39,519 bases of DNA from an uncultured Devosia sp. Lineage in GTDB: Bacteria > Pseudomonadota > Alphaproteobacteria > Rhizobiales > Devosiaceae. The stretch covers positions 1-39,519 of the forward strand of contig NZ_CAJXJS010000032.1 of NCBI RefSeq assembly GCF_913055165.1. Direction: 5' to 3'. This document shows positions 7,731 to 15,878 of the stretch, one piece after another (the first letter of the stretch is position 1; every line of letters starts with the position of its first letter). The notes under the pieces were generated by a model. It made no database searches and had not been told where the DNA came from. It worked only from the letters and a program-made list of their open reading frames with translations. The position numbers and the translations under genes were made by a program.

Positions 7731-8363
7731 TCAGCGTTGCTGCGCCAGTGCGACACGCACAGCCAGCGCCAGGAATGTAATGCCGGTGACCCGATTAAAC
7801 CACCGGCCGAAGCGGTAAAAGCCCTGCCGCACCGAGGGGGTCGTAAAGAAGACCGAGACCAATGCAAACCAGGCAAAAAGCATTAATGCCATGCTGGCCA
7901 CATAGATCACCTTGGCCTGCCCGGCTGTTTGCACCGATACAAGCGAGGTGAACAGGGCCAGGAAGAACAGCACGGCCTTTGGGTTGAGCAGATTGGTCAG
8001 GAACCCCAGCGCGAAGGCTGCCATGTCGCCCTTGCGAGCGGACGTCCCGTCGATCACCTCAGGCGGTTGTGGCGGCGGACTGCGCAAAGCGGAAACGGCC
8101 AGCCAAACCAGATAGGCGGCCCCGGCCCATTTGAGAATGTTGAACAGGAGCAGCGACTGCCCCACGATCACCCCGACCCCGAGCAGTGTATAGGTGCCGT
8201 GGACCAGGATGGAGGTGGCGATACCCGCCGAAGTCAGCAGCGCCTCACGCCGTCCGTGCACCACTGACTGGCGTAGCACCATGGCGAAATCGGCCCCCGG
8301 AATGACCGCATTGATGCCGAAGGCCAGCATCAGACCGGCAAATTCAAGCCAGTGAAATTCCAT
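7731..8363 (-). CDS. LysE/RhtB-family amino-acid exporter
   Basis: This 210-residue inner-membrane protein has six predicted helices. The N-terminal FGINAVIPGADFAMVLRQS contains the conserved PGPD-like segment of the LysE/RhtB family (here PGAD). FLTNLLNPKAVLFFLALF is the second diagnostic motif (NPK). The family exports amino acids and related compounds such as lysine, threonine or homoserine lactone; the substrate here cannot be told. A central loop (SPPPQPPEVIDGTSARKGD) is hydrophilic, as expected. The gene ends 21 bases before lpdA, so the two may be co-transcribed, with no obvious metabolic logic. Substitution of the second Pro of PGPD by Ala is a small departure from the consensus. Confidence 0.9.
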   Translation of the reverse strand: MEFHWLEFAGLMLAFGINAVIPGADFAMVLRQSVVHGRREALLTSAGIATSILVHGTYTLLGVGVIVGQSLLLFNILKWAGAAYLVWLAVSALRSPPPQPPEVIDGTSARKGDMAAFALGFLTNLLNPKAVLFFLALFTSLVSVQTAGQAKVIYVASMALMLFAWFALVSVFFTTPSVRQGFYRFGRWFNRVTGITFLALAVRVALAQQR

Positions 8364-8507
8364 TGGTCGCCACCGCCGCGAAAATGTCGCGGTAACGGTT
8401 ACACCAGCAGCACGCCAGGGGCAACGCAGCGCAACACATGTCCCCCTGCCCTATGGGCATGGGTGCTAGCCGTAGCCAAGATAACTTTGGAGAACGCTGG
8501 GCAAGCC

Positions 8508-8638
8508 CCCCACCCTAGTTTTGCTACGGCCTTCGGCCTAGCGACGCTACCCTCCCCACAAGGGGGAGGGAGACGATGAACACAGCCGCTTCGGTCTTTT
8601 GCATCCCTCCCCTTGATGGGGAGGGACCGAGGGTGGGG
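8508..8638. repeat. Dispersed palindromic repeat, copy A
   Basis: This lies in the 311-base gap between the MAPEG and LysE genes. The ends form a 9-bp inverted repeat (CCCCACCCT at 8508-8516, AGGGTGGGG at 8630-8638). Inside are two G/C hairpins: CCCTCCCC/GGGGAGGG at 8550-8570 and TCCCTCCCC/GGGGAGGGA at 8604-8626. The segment 8522-8570 is clearly homologous to the reverse complement of 19955-20008 (copy B): both carry GCTACG, CTAGC and TACCCTCCCC in order. It is non-coding and resembles the intergenic palindromic repeats of Rhizobiales genomes. The rest of the gap (8364-8505) shows no gene or motif to me. Confidence 0.65.
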
Positions 8639-8674
8639 TGGGCGGCAAACGTCGAACTTGGAATGATTCCGGGG

Positions 8675-9064
8675 CTAAAACGCCACGCCGAAAAACATAA
8701 GCACCAGTCCGAGAAACGAGATCGTCCAGATCAGCGAACGCATTTGTGGGATGTCGATGAAATAGGCCGGCAGATAGACCCAGCGGGCCCAGAACCAGAC
8801 TTGCCCACCCCATTGGGTCAGGGCATCGGAACGGCCGGCCAGTTCAGTGGCAACGGCAAGCGCAATGAAAACACCATAGGTTTCAAGGAAGTTGCTCAGT
8901 GCCCTCTGGCCACGCACCGTCCACTTATTGGGTGGGCGCTCGTGGTCGCGTTGGCTATTGGCGTGTTCAAGACCATAGTCGATGCGATAAAGTGTCAGCT
9001 GCACGCCAAGATAGGCAAAGGCCAGCGCAGTGCTCCAGATGAGCAGGGTCAGTTCAACGCTCAC
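8675..9064 (-). CDS. MAPEG-family integral membrane protein
   Basis: This 129-residue protein has four predicted helices (about 4-24, 54-75, 85-100 and 108-128). It shows the MAPEG pattern: a first helix with the lysine- and arginine-poor start SVELTLLIWS, then a soluble loop with ERPPNKWTVRGQRALSNFLET, where GQRALSNFLE matches the family's G-x-R-A-x-x-N-x-x-E glutathione-site motif. Eukaryotic members conjugate glutathione to lipids; bacterial members are mostly uncharacterised. I chose the GTG at 9064 because a clear AGGAG lies six bases upstream. A TTG eight codons earlier has no such site and would put the AGGAG inside the gene. It lies downstream of the secreted protein gene at 9157-9615. 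Confidence 0.85.
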   Translation of the reverse strand: MSVELTLLIWSTALAFAYLGVQLTLYRIDYGLEHANSQRDHERPPNKWTVRGQRALSNFLETYGVFIALAVATELAGRSDALTQWGGQVWFWARWVYLPAYFIDIPQMRSLIWTISFLGLVLMFFGVAF

Positions 9065-9070
9065 GAAATA

Positions 9071-9075
9071 CTCCT
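9071..9075 (-). promoter_or_regulatory. Ribosome-binding site fixing the GTG start of the MAPEG gene
   Basis: AGGAG (within AAAGGAGT) stands six bases before the GTG at 9062-9064 on the minus strand. It decides for the 129-residue form over a TTG-initiated 137-residue form. Confidence 0.7.
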
Positions 9076-9156
9076 TTGCCCCGGACAACGCGGCAGCGCG
9101 CCCATCGGATCAACCGGAAAGGGCAGACTGGCAGGTCTCAGAGCAATCGGGCTGGG

Positions 9157-9615
9157 TCAGGAGGCCGAAATCTCCTGCGCGCGCTTGAGCACGCCGGGGA
9201 GTTGTTGATCAATGTCCAGCGCGCCACTCACCACCTGTTCGAGAAAGGCGCGACAGAACACCCCTTTGTCCGGCGACTGGTTGTAAGCTGTCATGATCTG
9301 GGTGCCGCCATAAGTCTCGGCGGTCTTGACCTCGGCCTCCGAACCGCCGCCCAGCCGCGCGATCACCCTGTCGGCCAGGTCCAGATAGCTGACATTGCGC
9401 AGATACCAATTGGCAGCGGCATCCTGGTAGGCGGTGTCGAGCCCGGTGGTTTCATAGCAATGGGTCGTCATCACCTCCACGATCGCCTTCGAGCCGTGAA
9501 AGGCCATGAGTTCGCCTACGAGTGCCGTATCGGCTGTGTCCTGTGCCAAGGCCGGCAAGGCCGGCAAGGCCAGCATCGACAGGCCCACACCCGCAACCAG
9601 TTTCACTCGCAACAC
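9157..9615 (-). CDS. Secreted hypothetical protein with two cysteines
   Basis: This 152-residue protein begins at GTG 9615, chosen because AGGAG lies six bases upstream (9622-9626). It starts with a signal peptide (MLRVKLVAGVGLSMLALPAL, cleavage after PALA). The mature part has about 130 residues, mostly predicted helical, with two cysteines (THCYETTG and VFCRAFLEQ) that could form a periplasmic disulfide. I do not recognise a domain. It stands between sucB (with a terminator in between) and the MAPEG gene. It resembles in build, not obviously in sequence, the other small secreted two-cysteine protein between sucC and sucD. The frame is coding by its signal peptide and ribosome site; the function is unknown. 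Confidence 0.7.
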   Translation of the reverse strand: MLRVKLVAGVGLSMLALPALPALAQDTADTALVGELMAFHGSKAIVEVMTTHCYETTGLDTAYQDAAANWYLRNVSYLDLADRVIARLGGGSEAEVKTAETYGGTQIMTAYNQSPDKGVFCRAFLEQVVSGALDIDQQLPGVLKRAQEISAS

Positions 9616-9621
9616 GAAACT

Positions 9622-9626
9622 CTCCT
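9622..9626 (-). promoter_or_regulatory. Ribosome-binding site fixing a GTG start
   Basis: AGGAG on the minus strand, six bases before the GTG at 9613-9615. The spacing is identical to that of the next gene's GTG start. It supports the 152-residue secreted form over a longer frame starting at 9759. Confidence 0.65.
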
Positions 9627-9730
9627 GAACCAGAACGAGACCAGCGCCCACGCACCGCAGCGTATCAGGGCCAATTGCTAACGGAATCTTACCGGCCGGC
9701 CGCGCTCCACACACCAATTGGTGAGGCACG

Positions 9731-9756
9731 AAAAAGGCCCGTCGAAGCGGGCCTTT
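9731..9756 (-). terminator. Intrinsic terminator after sucB
   Basis: The arms AAAGGCCCG (9733-9741) and CGGGCCTTT (9748-9756) form a 9-bp stem with a six-base loop. On the minus strand the stem is followed by a run of T (TTTTT ending at 9731). It lies 24 bases after the sucB stop codon and ends the sucAB transcript before the secreted hypothetical gene. Confidence 0.85.
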
Positions 9757-9779
9757 CAATCGCAGAACTGTGGCCAGAA

Positions 9780-11069
9780 TTAGAGGTCCAGCACCAGACG
9801 CTCGGGGGCCTCGAGGCTTTCCTTGACGCGAACAAGGAAGGTCACCGCTTCCTTGCCGTCGACAATGCGGTGATCATAGCTCAGCGCCAGATACATCATC
9901 GGCCGGACCACGATCTGGCCGCCAACCACGACCGGGCGCTCCTGGATCTTGTGCATGCCCAGAATGCCCGACTGCGGAGCATTGAGGATCGGGGTCGACA
10001 TCAGCGAGCCATAGACACCGCCATTGGAGATGGTGAAGGTGCCGCCCTGCATGTCGGCCATGGAGAGCTGGCCGTCGCGGGCCTTCTTGCCGAGATTGCC
10101 GATTTCCTTCTCGATCTCGGCAATGCTCATCTGGTCGGCATTGCGCACGACCGGCACCACCAGGCCCTTATCGGTGCCAACGGCCACGCCGATATGGGCA
10201 TACTGCTTGTAGATCAGGTCATCGCCATCGATCTCGGCATTGACCGCCGGGATTTCCTTGAGCGCGTGGACCACGGCCTTGGTGAAGAAGCCCATGAAGC
10301 CCAGCTTGACGCCGTGCTTCTTCTCGAACAGCTCCTTGTACTGATTGCGCAGATCCATCACCGGCTTCATGTCCACCTCGTTGAAGGTGGTCAGCATGGC
10401 AGCGGTGTTCTGCGCGTCCTTCAAACGCCGGGCGATAGTCTGGCGCAGTCGGGTCATCTTGACCCGCTCTTCACGCTCGGCATCGTCAGCGGCAACAGGA
10501 GCCCGCGGCGCGGCAGGCTTGGCGGCCGGAGCTGATGCCGGGGCGGCCTGCGCTACCGAAGGAGCAGCGGCCTGGGCCGGGCGGGCAAGAGCCGACAACA
10601 CGTCTTCCTTGAGCACCTGGCCGGCCTTGCCCGAGCCCGCGATATTGTTGGCATCCAGGCCCTTTTCGTTGATCAGCTTCTGCGCAGAAGGGGCCGGGGC
10701 CCGATCCGTCGCCGTCACCGGCTTGGGGGCGGGCTCTTCCTGGATCTGTTCCGGGCCCGCGGCATTATTGGCCGGGGTCTCGGTCTTGGGCTCGCTCGGG
10801 GCAGCAGCGGGGGCCGAGGCAGCGGCACCCGAACCGGCGGCGATGGCGCCCAGAAGCGCACCGACATCGACGGTGTCGCCGGGCTGGGCGGCAATCGCTT
10901 CGAGCACGCCGGCGGCCGGCGCCGGCACCTCGATGGTGACCTTGTCGGTTTCCAGTTCCACCACAGGCTCATCGGCGGAGACGGCGTCGCCAACCTTCTT
11001 GAACCACTGGCCGATGGTGGCCTCGGTAACGCTTTCACCCAGGGTCGGGACGCGGATTTCTGTCGACAT
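9780..11069 (-). CDS. sucB: 2-oxoglutarate dehydrogenase E2 (dihydrolipoyl succinyltransferase)
   Basis: This 429-residue E2 moves the succinyl group from E1 to CoA through a swinging lipoyl arm. The lipoyl domain is at about 2-77 with the lipoylated K43 in ETDKVTIEV. An Ala/Pro-rich linker follows, then the peripheral subunit-binding domain at about 118-158 ([20 protein letters not shown]). The catalytic domain runs to the end with H400 and D404 in SYDHRIVDG. It starts 24 bases after the sucA stop, so the two are co-transcribed. Length and domain order are normal for a single-lipoyl-domain SucB. A terminator follows the stop. Confidence 0.97.
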   Translation of the reverse strand: MSTEIRVPTLGESVTEATIGQWFKKVGDAVSADEPVVELETDKVTIEVPAPAAGVLEAIAAQPGDTVDVGALLGAIAAGSGAAASAPAAAPSEPKTETPANNAAGPEQIQEEPAPKPVTATDRAPAPSAQKLINEKGLDANNIAGSGKAGQVLKEDVLSALARPAQAAAPSVAQAAPASAPAAKPAAPRAPVAADDAEREERVKMTRLRQTIARRLKDAQNTAAMLTTFNEVDMKPVMDLRNQYKELFEKKHGVKLGFMGFFTKAVVHALKEIPAVNAEIDGDDLIYKQYAHIGVAVGTDKGLVVPVVRNADQMSIAEIEKEIGNLGKKARDGQLSMADMQGGTFTISNGGVYGSLMSTPILNAPQSGILGMHKIQERPVVVGGQIVVRPMMYLALSYDHRIVDGKEAVTFLVRVKESLEAPERLVLDL

Positions 11070-11093
11070 TGAGAATTGTCCTTCTAGATCGGG

Positions 11094-14093
11094 TTACTGC
11101 GCGAACGCGTCGTCGAGGAATGCCTGAAGCTGAGCCAGATGCGTACGCATCAGGCCGGTCGCCGGCGAGGCAGCGGCCGGACGGCCCACATAGCGGACAC
11201 GTTCGCCGCCACGCCCCATCTGGTCGAATACCCACTCGACATAGGGCTGGATGAATGCCCAGGCGCCCATATTGCGCGGCTCTTCCTGGCACCAGACCAC
11301 ATCGGCATTGGGGAAACGGCTCAATTCGTCCAGCACGGCCTTGGCCGGGAACGGATAGAGCTGCTCGACACGCAGCAGATAGACATCGTTGATGCCTTTC
11401 TTCTCACGGTCTTCGAGCAGGTCGTAATAGACCTTGCCGGTGCACAGCACCACGCGGCGGATCTTGTCGTCGCTGGCCAGCTTGATCGTGGTCTTGGGCG
11501 CGCCGGGTGCTTCCGCATCGTCCCAGAGCAGGCGATGGAAGCAGGAATCCGGTCCCATTTCCACCAGACCCGAAACGGCGCGCTTGTGGCGCAGCAGGCT
11601 CTTGGGGGTCATCAGGATCAACGGCTTGCGGAAGTCGCGCTTGAGCTGCCGGCGCAGCACATGGAAGTAGTTGGCCGGCGTCGTGCAGTTGGCGACCTGC
11701 ATATTGTCTTCTGCACAAAGCTGCAGGAAGCGCTCCGGACGGGCCGAAGAGTGCTCGGGGCCCTGGCCTTCATAGCCATGCGGAAGAAGCATCACCAGGC
11801 CCGACATGCGGAACCACTTGCGCTCACCCGAGGAGATGAACTGGTCGATGACGACCTGAGCACCATTCACGAAATCGCCAAACTGGGCTTCCCATAGCGT
11901 CAGCGCCTTGGGCTCGGCCAGGCTGTAGCCATACTCAAAGCCCAACACCGCCTCTTCAGACAGCATCGAGTTGATGACTTCGTAGCGGGCCTGCTCCGGA
12001 TCGAGATTGTTGAGCGGCGTATAGGTCTTGGCTTCGACTTCCTGGTCGTTGAGCACCGAATGGCGCTGGCTGAAGGTGCCGCGCTCGCAGTCCTGGCCGG
12101 ACAGGCGCACGGGGTGTCCCTCGGTCACCAGCGTGCCGAAAGCCAGCGCCTCGGCCGTGGCCCAGTCAATGCCTTCACCGGCCTCGATCGCCTTGAGGCG
12201 ATTGTCCATGAAGCGCTTCACCGTCTTGTGGACGTTGAAGTCCTCCGGCACCCGGGTCAGCCTGGTGCCGATATCGACCAGCTTGTCGACGGCAACACCG
12301 GTTTCACCACGGCGCGGACCTTCGTCCTCGGCCGGCTTGAAGCTTTTCCACTGGCCATCAAGCCAATCCGCCTTGTTCGGGCGATAGTCCTGGCCCGACT
12401 CAAACTCGGCCTCCAGATGCGCCTTCCAGTCGGCCTTGAGCTTTTCGACATCGGCCTGGGTGACCAGACCTTCACCGATCAGCTTCTCCGAATAAAGCTC
12501 AAGCGTGGTCTTGTGGCCACGGATCTTGGCGTACATCGTGGGCTGGGTGAAGCTGGGCTCATCGCCCTCATTATGGCCGTAGCGGCGATAGCAGAACATG
12601 TCGATGACGACAGGGCGGCCGAACTTCTGGCGGAACTCAACGGCCACCTTGGCGGCGAAGACCACAGCCTCGGGATCATCGCCATTCACATGCAGCACCG
12701 GCGCCTCGATCATCTTGGCGACGTCGGTTGGATATGGCGAGGAGCGCGAATACATCGGGCTGGTGGTGAAGCCGATCTGGTTGTTGATCACGAAGTGGAT
12801 CGACCCGCCCGTGCGGTGACCCTTCAGGCCGGACAGCCCAAGGCATTCCGCAATGACGCCCTGCCCGGCAAAAGCCGCATCGCCATGAATGAGAAGCGGC
12901 AGCACCATGGAGCGGTCCGGCTTGCCATCGGCGATGTTCACCAGCTTGCCATCCGGGGCAATGTGCTGATCCTGCTTGGCGCGCGACTTGCCCAGCACCA
13001 CGGGATCAACGATTTCCAGATGGGAGGGGTTTGCCGTCAGCGACAGGTGCACCTTGTTGCCATCGAAATCGCGGTCAGACGAAGCACCCAGATGGTACTT
13101 CACGTCGCCCGAACCCTCGACATCGTCTGGGTAGAATGCGCCGCCCTTGAACTCGTGGAACAGCGCGCGGTGCGGCTTCTGCATCACCTGGGTGAGGACA
13201 TTCAGACGCCCGCGGTGCGCCATGCCCAGGACGATATCCTTGATGCCCAGCGCGCCGCCGCGCTTGATGATCTGTTCGAGCGCCGGAATGGTGGCTTCAC
13301 CACCATCAAGGCCGAAACGCTTGGTGCCGGTATATTTGACGTCGAGGAACTTTTCGAAGCCCTCGGCCTCGACCAGCTTGCTCAGGATCGCCTTCTTGCC
13401 TTCGGGGGTGAAGGTGATTTCCTTGTCCGGTCCCTCGATGCGCTCCTGGATCCACTGCTTGGCTTCGGGATCCGAGATATGCATGAACTCGATGCCCAGC
13501 GTGCCGCAATAGGTGCGCTTGAGGATCGCCAGCATCTCGGGAATGGTGGCGTATTCGAGCCCCAGATAGTTGTCGATGAAGATCTTGCGGCTATAGTCCG
13601 CGTCGGTGAAGCCATAGCTCTTGGGATCGAGCTCGGGCGCCGGTTCGTCGGTCTTGAGCTTGAGCGGATCGAGATCGGCATGCAGATGCCCGCGCATGCG
13701 ATAGGCGCGGATCATCATGATGGCGCGGATGGAGTCGCGCGTGGCCTGCAGCACATCGGTGGCGCTCGGCGCCGGCTTGCCCTCGGCGGCGGCCTGCTTG
13801 GCCACGGCCTTCTCGACCTTGAGGGCCGCCTGCCCCCAATCGCCGTCCAGCGCGCTGACCAGCTCACCGCCTTCGGCCTGCGGCCAATCCTTGCGGCCCC
13901 AGCTGGGTCCGTCGGCATTTTTCTTGGCCTCGGCCTGACTGTCGTCGAGCCGGGAGAAGAAGCTCGACCAGGTCGGATCGACGCTGGAAGGATCGGTTTT
14001 GAAGCGGGAATAGAGTTGTTCGATGTAGTCGGCGTTCCCCCCATAGAGGAACGAGGTCAGCAAGAACGTGTCGTTCTTTTCCTGTCGTGTCAT
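11094..14093 (-). CDS. sucA: 2-oxoglutarate dehydrogenase E1 component
   Basis: This 999-residue thiamine-diphosphate enzyme decarboxylates 2-oxoglutarate and succinylates the E2 lipoyl group. Family landmarks: LTSFLYGGNADYIEQLYSRF at the N-terminus, GMAHRGRLNVL, the cofactor region LLIHGDAAFAGQGVIAE, and ISSGERKWFRMSGLVMLLPH in the C-terminal domain. I chose the ATG at 14093 (MTRQEKNDTF), matching the usual start of Rhizobiales SucA. A TTG 25 codons upstream (14168) gives an unconserved extension. The leader 14094-14381 contains hairpins but no gene. The gene lies 288 bases after sucD in the same direction and is followed by sucB. Confidence 0.96.
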   Translation of the reverse strand: MTRQEKNDTFLLTSFLYGGNADYIEQLYSRFKTDPSSVDPTWSSFFSRLDDSQAEAKKNADGPSWGRKDWPQAEGGELVSALDGDWGQAALKVEKAVAKQAAAEGKPAPSATDVLQATRDSIRAIMMIRAYRMRGHLHADLDPLKLKTDEPAPELDPKSYGFTDADYSRKIFIDNYLGLEYATIPEMLAILKRTYCGTLGIEFMHISDPEAKQWIQERIEGPDKEITFTPEGKKAILSKLVEAEGFEKFLDVKYTGTKRFGLDGGEATIPALEQIIKRGGALGIKDIVLGMAHRGRLNVLTQVMQKPHRALFHEFKGGAFYPDDVEGSGDVKYHLGASSDRDFDGNKVHLSLTANPSHLEIVDPVVLGKSRAKQDQHIAPDGKLVNIADGKPDRSMVLPLLIHGDAAFAGQGVIAECLGLSGLKGHRTGGSIHFVINNQIGFTTSPMYSRSSPYPTDVAKMIEAPVLHVNGDDPEAVVFAAKVAVEFRQKFGRPVVIDMFCYRRYGHNEGDEPSFTQPTMYAKIRGHKTTLELYSEKLIGEGLVTQADVEKLKADWKAHLEAEFESGQDYRPNKADWLDGQWKSFKPAEDEGPRRGETGVAVDKLVDIGTRLTRVPEDFNVHKTVKRFMDNRLKAIEAGEGIDWATAEALAFGTLVTEGHPVRLSGQDCERGTFSQRHSVLNDQEVEAKTYTPLNNLDPEQARYEVINSMLSEEAVLGFEYGYSLAEPKALTLWEAQFGDFVNGAQVVIDQFISSGERKWFRMSGLVMLLPHGYEGQGPEHSSARPERFLQLCAEDNMQVANCTTPANYFHVLRRQLKRDFRKPLILMTPKSLLRHKRAVSGLVEMGPDSCFHRLLWDDAEAPGAPKTTIKLASDDKIRRVVLCTGKVYYDLLEDREKKGINDVYLLRVEQLYPFPAKAVLDELSRFPNADVVWCQEEPRNMGAWAFIQPYVEWVFDQMGRGGERVRYVGRPAAASPATGLMRTHLAQLQAFLDDAFAQ

Positions 14094-14228
14094 CGCTTTT
14101 TTCGCAAGGCCTTGCGCCCCGCCATCCTTCTCAACGAACCGGCCTGGAGTATCCAGATCCGGTGTCAAATGCGGTCATCCAAAAAGTGGGCCGAATATTG
14201 ACCGCGTTTCCTTTGTATCTTGTTAAGA

Positions 14229-14251
14229 CTTGCGGCGCCCCGCAAGGCGCC
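14229..14251 (-). promoter_or_regulatory. Two mutually exclusive hairpins upstream of sucA
   Basis: The 7-bp stem CTTGCGG/CCGCAAG (14229-14235 with 14240-14246, four-base loop) and the 6-bp stem GGCGCC/GGCGCC (14234-14239 with 14246-14251) share bases, so only one can form at a time. They lie about 140 bases before the sucA start. Without a mapped transcript start it is unclear whether they are in the mRNA leader, an operator, or chance in GC-rich DNA. Confidence 0.3.
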
Positions 14252-14283
14252 ACGGCTCACCGATATGTGTTTCAAACGGCTTC

Positions 14284-14306
14284 AGGTTCGGCCTAACACC
14301 GAACCT
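14284..14306. promoter_or_regulatory. Inverted repeat in the sucD-sucA gap
   Basis: AGGTTCGG (14284-14291) faces CCGAACCT (14299-14306), a perfect 8-bp inverted repeat with a seven-base spacer. It lies between the sucD-proximal hairpin and the sucA leader. It could be a stem-loop or a protein site; no T-run follows on either strand. Confidence 0.3.
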
Positions 14307-14342
14307 TGACCGAAGCGCGACCGCCATTGGCCGCATGATGGC

Positions 14343-14364
14343 ACCCCGCCCATCTGGGCGGGGT
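14343..14364 (-). terminator. GC hairpin after sucD, possible weak terminator
   Basis: A perfect 10-bp stem (ACCCCGCCCA at 14343-14352, TGGGCGGGGT at 14355-14364) begins 17 bases after the sucD stop. No T-run follows on the minus strand, so it may mark the 3' end of the mdh-sucCD message by stabilising it, or only partly stop readthrough into sucA. Confidence 0.5.
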
Positions 14365-14381
14365 CACAATTCCTACGCGAT

Positions 14382-15287
14382 TTAGCCGCGCAGAACGTCC
14401 GCCAGCGTCGCGCCGATGCGCGCCGGGGAAGCCGAAACCTTGATCCCGGCCGCTTCCATGGCCGCGATCTTTTCTTCCGCGCCGCCCTTGCCGCCCGAAA
14501 TCACGGCGCCGGCATGGCCCATGGTGCGGCCCGGAGGGGCGGTACGGCCCGCAATGAAACCGGCCATCGGCTTCTTGCGACCCTTCTTGGCCTCGTCGAT
14601 CAGGAACTGGGCCGCTTCCTCTTCGGCCGAACCGCCGATTTCGCCGATCATGATGATCGACTTGGTGGCGTCGTCGGCCAGGAACATCTCGAGCACGTCG
14701 ATGAATTCGGTGCCCTTGACCGGGTCGCCGCCGATACCCACTGCTGTGGTCTGGCCAAGGCCTTCATTGGTGGTCTGGAACACTGCTTCATAGGTCAGCG
14801 TGCCCGAGCGCGAAACAATGCCCACCGATCCCTTGGAGAAGATCGAGCCCGGCATGATGCCGATCTTGCATTCTTCCGGGGTCAGGACACCGGGGCAGTT
14901 CGGGCCGATCAGGCGCGACTTGCTCTTTTCGAGCTTGGCCTTGACGCGCACCATGTCCATGACCGGCACGCCCTCTGTGATGCAGACGATCAGCTCGATC
15001 TCGGCATCGATGGCTTCCTCAATGGCCGCAGCCGCACCGGCCGGCGGCACATAGATGACCGAGGCATTGGCGCCGGTCTTGTCCTTGCCCTCGGCAACCG
15101 AGGCAAAGATCGGCAATTCGGTGCCGTCGACGCCCGAGGACCAAACCTCGCCACCCTTCTTGGGGTGCGTGCCACCCACCATCTTGGTGCCGTAATAGGC
15201 CAGCGCCTGTTCGGTGTGGAAGGTACCGGTCTTGCCGGTCAGGCCCTGCACAAGAACCTTGGTGTCTTTGTTGACGAGAATGGACAT
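14382..15287 (-). CDS. sucD: Succinyl-CoA synthetase alpha subunit
   Basis: This 301-residue subunit binds CoA and carries the phosphohistidine during conversion of succinyl-CoA to succinate with nucleotide triphosphate formation. The CoA-binding N-terminal segment starts [20 protein letters not shown]. The phosphorylated His lies in [14 protein letters not shown]. The ATG at 15287 is preceded by a GGAAGAG ribosome site. A longer frame to 15416 is not conserved. Its partner sucC normally lies immediately upstream, but here a 174-residue secreted protein gene separates the two (15350-15874). Confidence 0.96.
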   Translation of the reverse strand: MSILVNKDTKVLVQGLTGKTGTFHTEQALAYYGTKMVGGTHPKKGGEVWSSGVDGTELPIFASVAEGKDKTGANASVIYVPPAGAAAAIEEAIDAEIELIVCITEGVPVMDMVRVKAKLEKSKSRLIGPNCPGVLTPEECKIGIMPGSIFSKGSVGIVSRSGTLTYEAVFQTTNEGLGQTTAVGIGGDPVKGTEFIDVLEMFLADDATKSIIMIGEIGGSAEEEAAQFLIDEAKKGRKKPMAGFIAGRTAPPGRTMGHAGAVISGGKGGAEEKIAAMEAAGIKVSASPARIGATLADVLRG

Positions 15288-15349
15288 CTGTTTCTCTTCC
15301 GTCTCTGGGCGCCAGGCGCCAATTCGTGCCCGACTTGGCGGGCGGATTA

Positions 15350-15874
15350 CTATTCGCTGCTTGCGGGTTTCGGCGTGAGGATGGTGAGCTGGATGACAAA
15401 GCCCACGGCGTCCCAATGGGTGATCAGCAGGCTGTCGTCGCTGGTGCCGACCAGACTGGCATAGGTACCACCGCTTTCGGTGGTCACGTCCCCGGCATAG
15501 CCGTCAAGCGCGGCCAAAGCTTCGATGGCCTTGTCGCCCTGTCCCTTGGGGTCGGCAACGTCGATGCGGCAATAGCCCAGGGTACGATCCGGATAGCTCT
15601 CGACCAGCGCGAACATGTCGCCCCAGCCGATCCCCGGGATCTCCCGGCCTGCCGAATAGGACCGGATGAACGGGCTCTCCGAGTCATCCTGATAGGCATC
15701 CCATCCGGCGCTGACGGCCTCATCGACAGCCAGCACGTCACCCTTGGCAAAAGCCTCGCACATCTCCAGCGCCGCCACGGCCTCATCGGCCACGGACGTC
15801 TTGGTCTTGCCCTGCGCCAGGGCCGGTTGAGCAACCAGCCCCAGTGCCAGAACGAGTGCGAGGCTCCAGCGCAT
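15350..15874 (-). CDS. Secreted hypothetical protein encoded between sucC and sucD
   Basis: This 174-residue protein starts with a clear signal peptide ([19 protein letters not shown], cleavage before QGKTKT). The mature part has two cysteines ([11 protein letters not shown] and [10 protein letters not shown]) and no domain I recognise. I see no membrane helix beyond the signal. It begins four bases after the sucC stop, so it is almost surely translated from the mdh-sucC-sucD message, and ends 62 bases before sucD. A secreted protein inside a cytoplasmic TCA-enzyme operon is unexpected, as sucC and sucD are usually adjacent. I infer it is real from the signal peptide and tight spacing; its job is unknown. 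Confidence 0.75.
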   Translation of the reverse strand: MRWSLALVLALGLVAQPALAQGKTKTSVADEAVAALEMCEAFAKGDVLAVDEAVSAGWDAYQDDSESPFIRSYSAGREIPGIGWGDMFALVESYPDRTLGYCRIDVADPKGQGDKAIEALAALDGYAGDVTTESGGTYASLVGTSDDSLLITHWDAVGFVIQLTILTPKPASSE

Positions 15875-15878
15875 CGGC

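Noticed and set aside
14094..14168. TTG-initiated 25-residue extension of SucA
   Set aside because: SucA in this group starts near MTRQEKNDTF. The extension is unconserved-looking and uses a poor start codon.
12060..14201. Long plus-strand open frame (about 713 codons) opposite sucA
   Set aside because: It is a GC-driven shadow of sucA with no domain or ribosome site. sucA is unmistakable.
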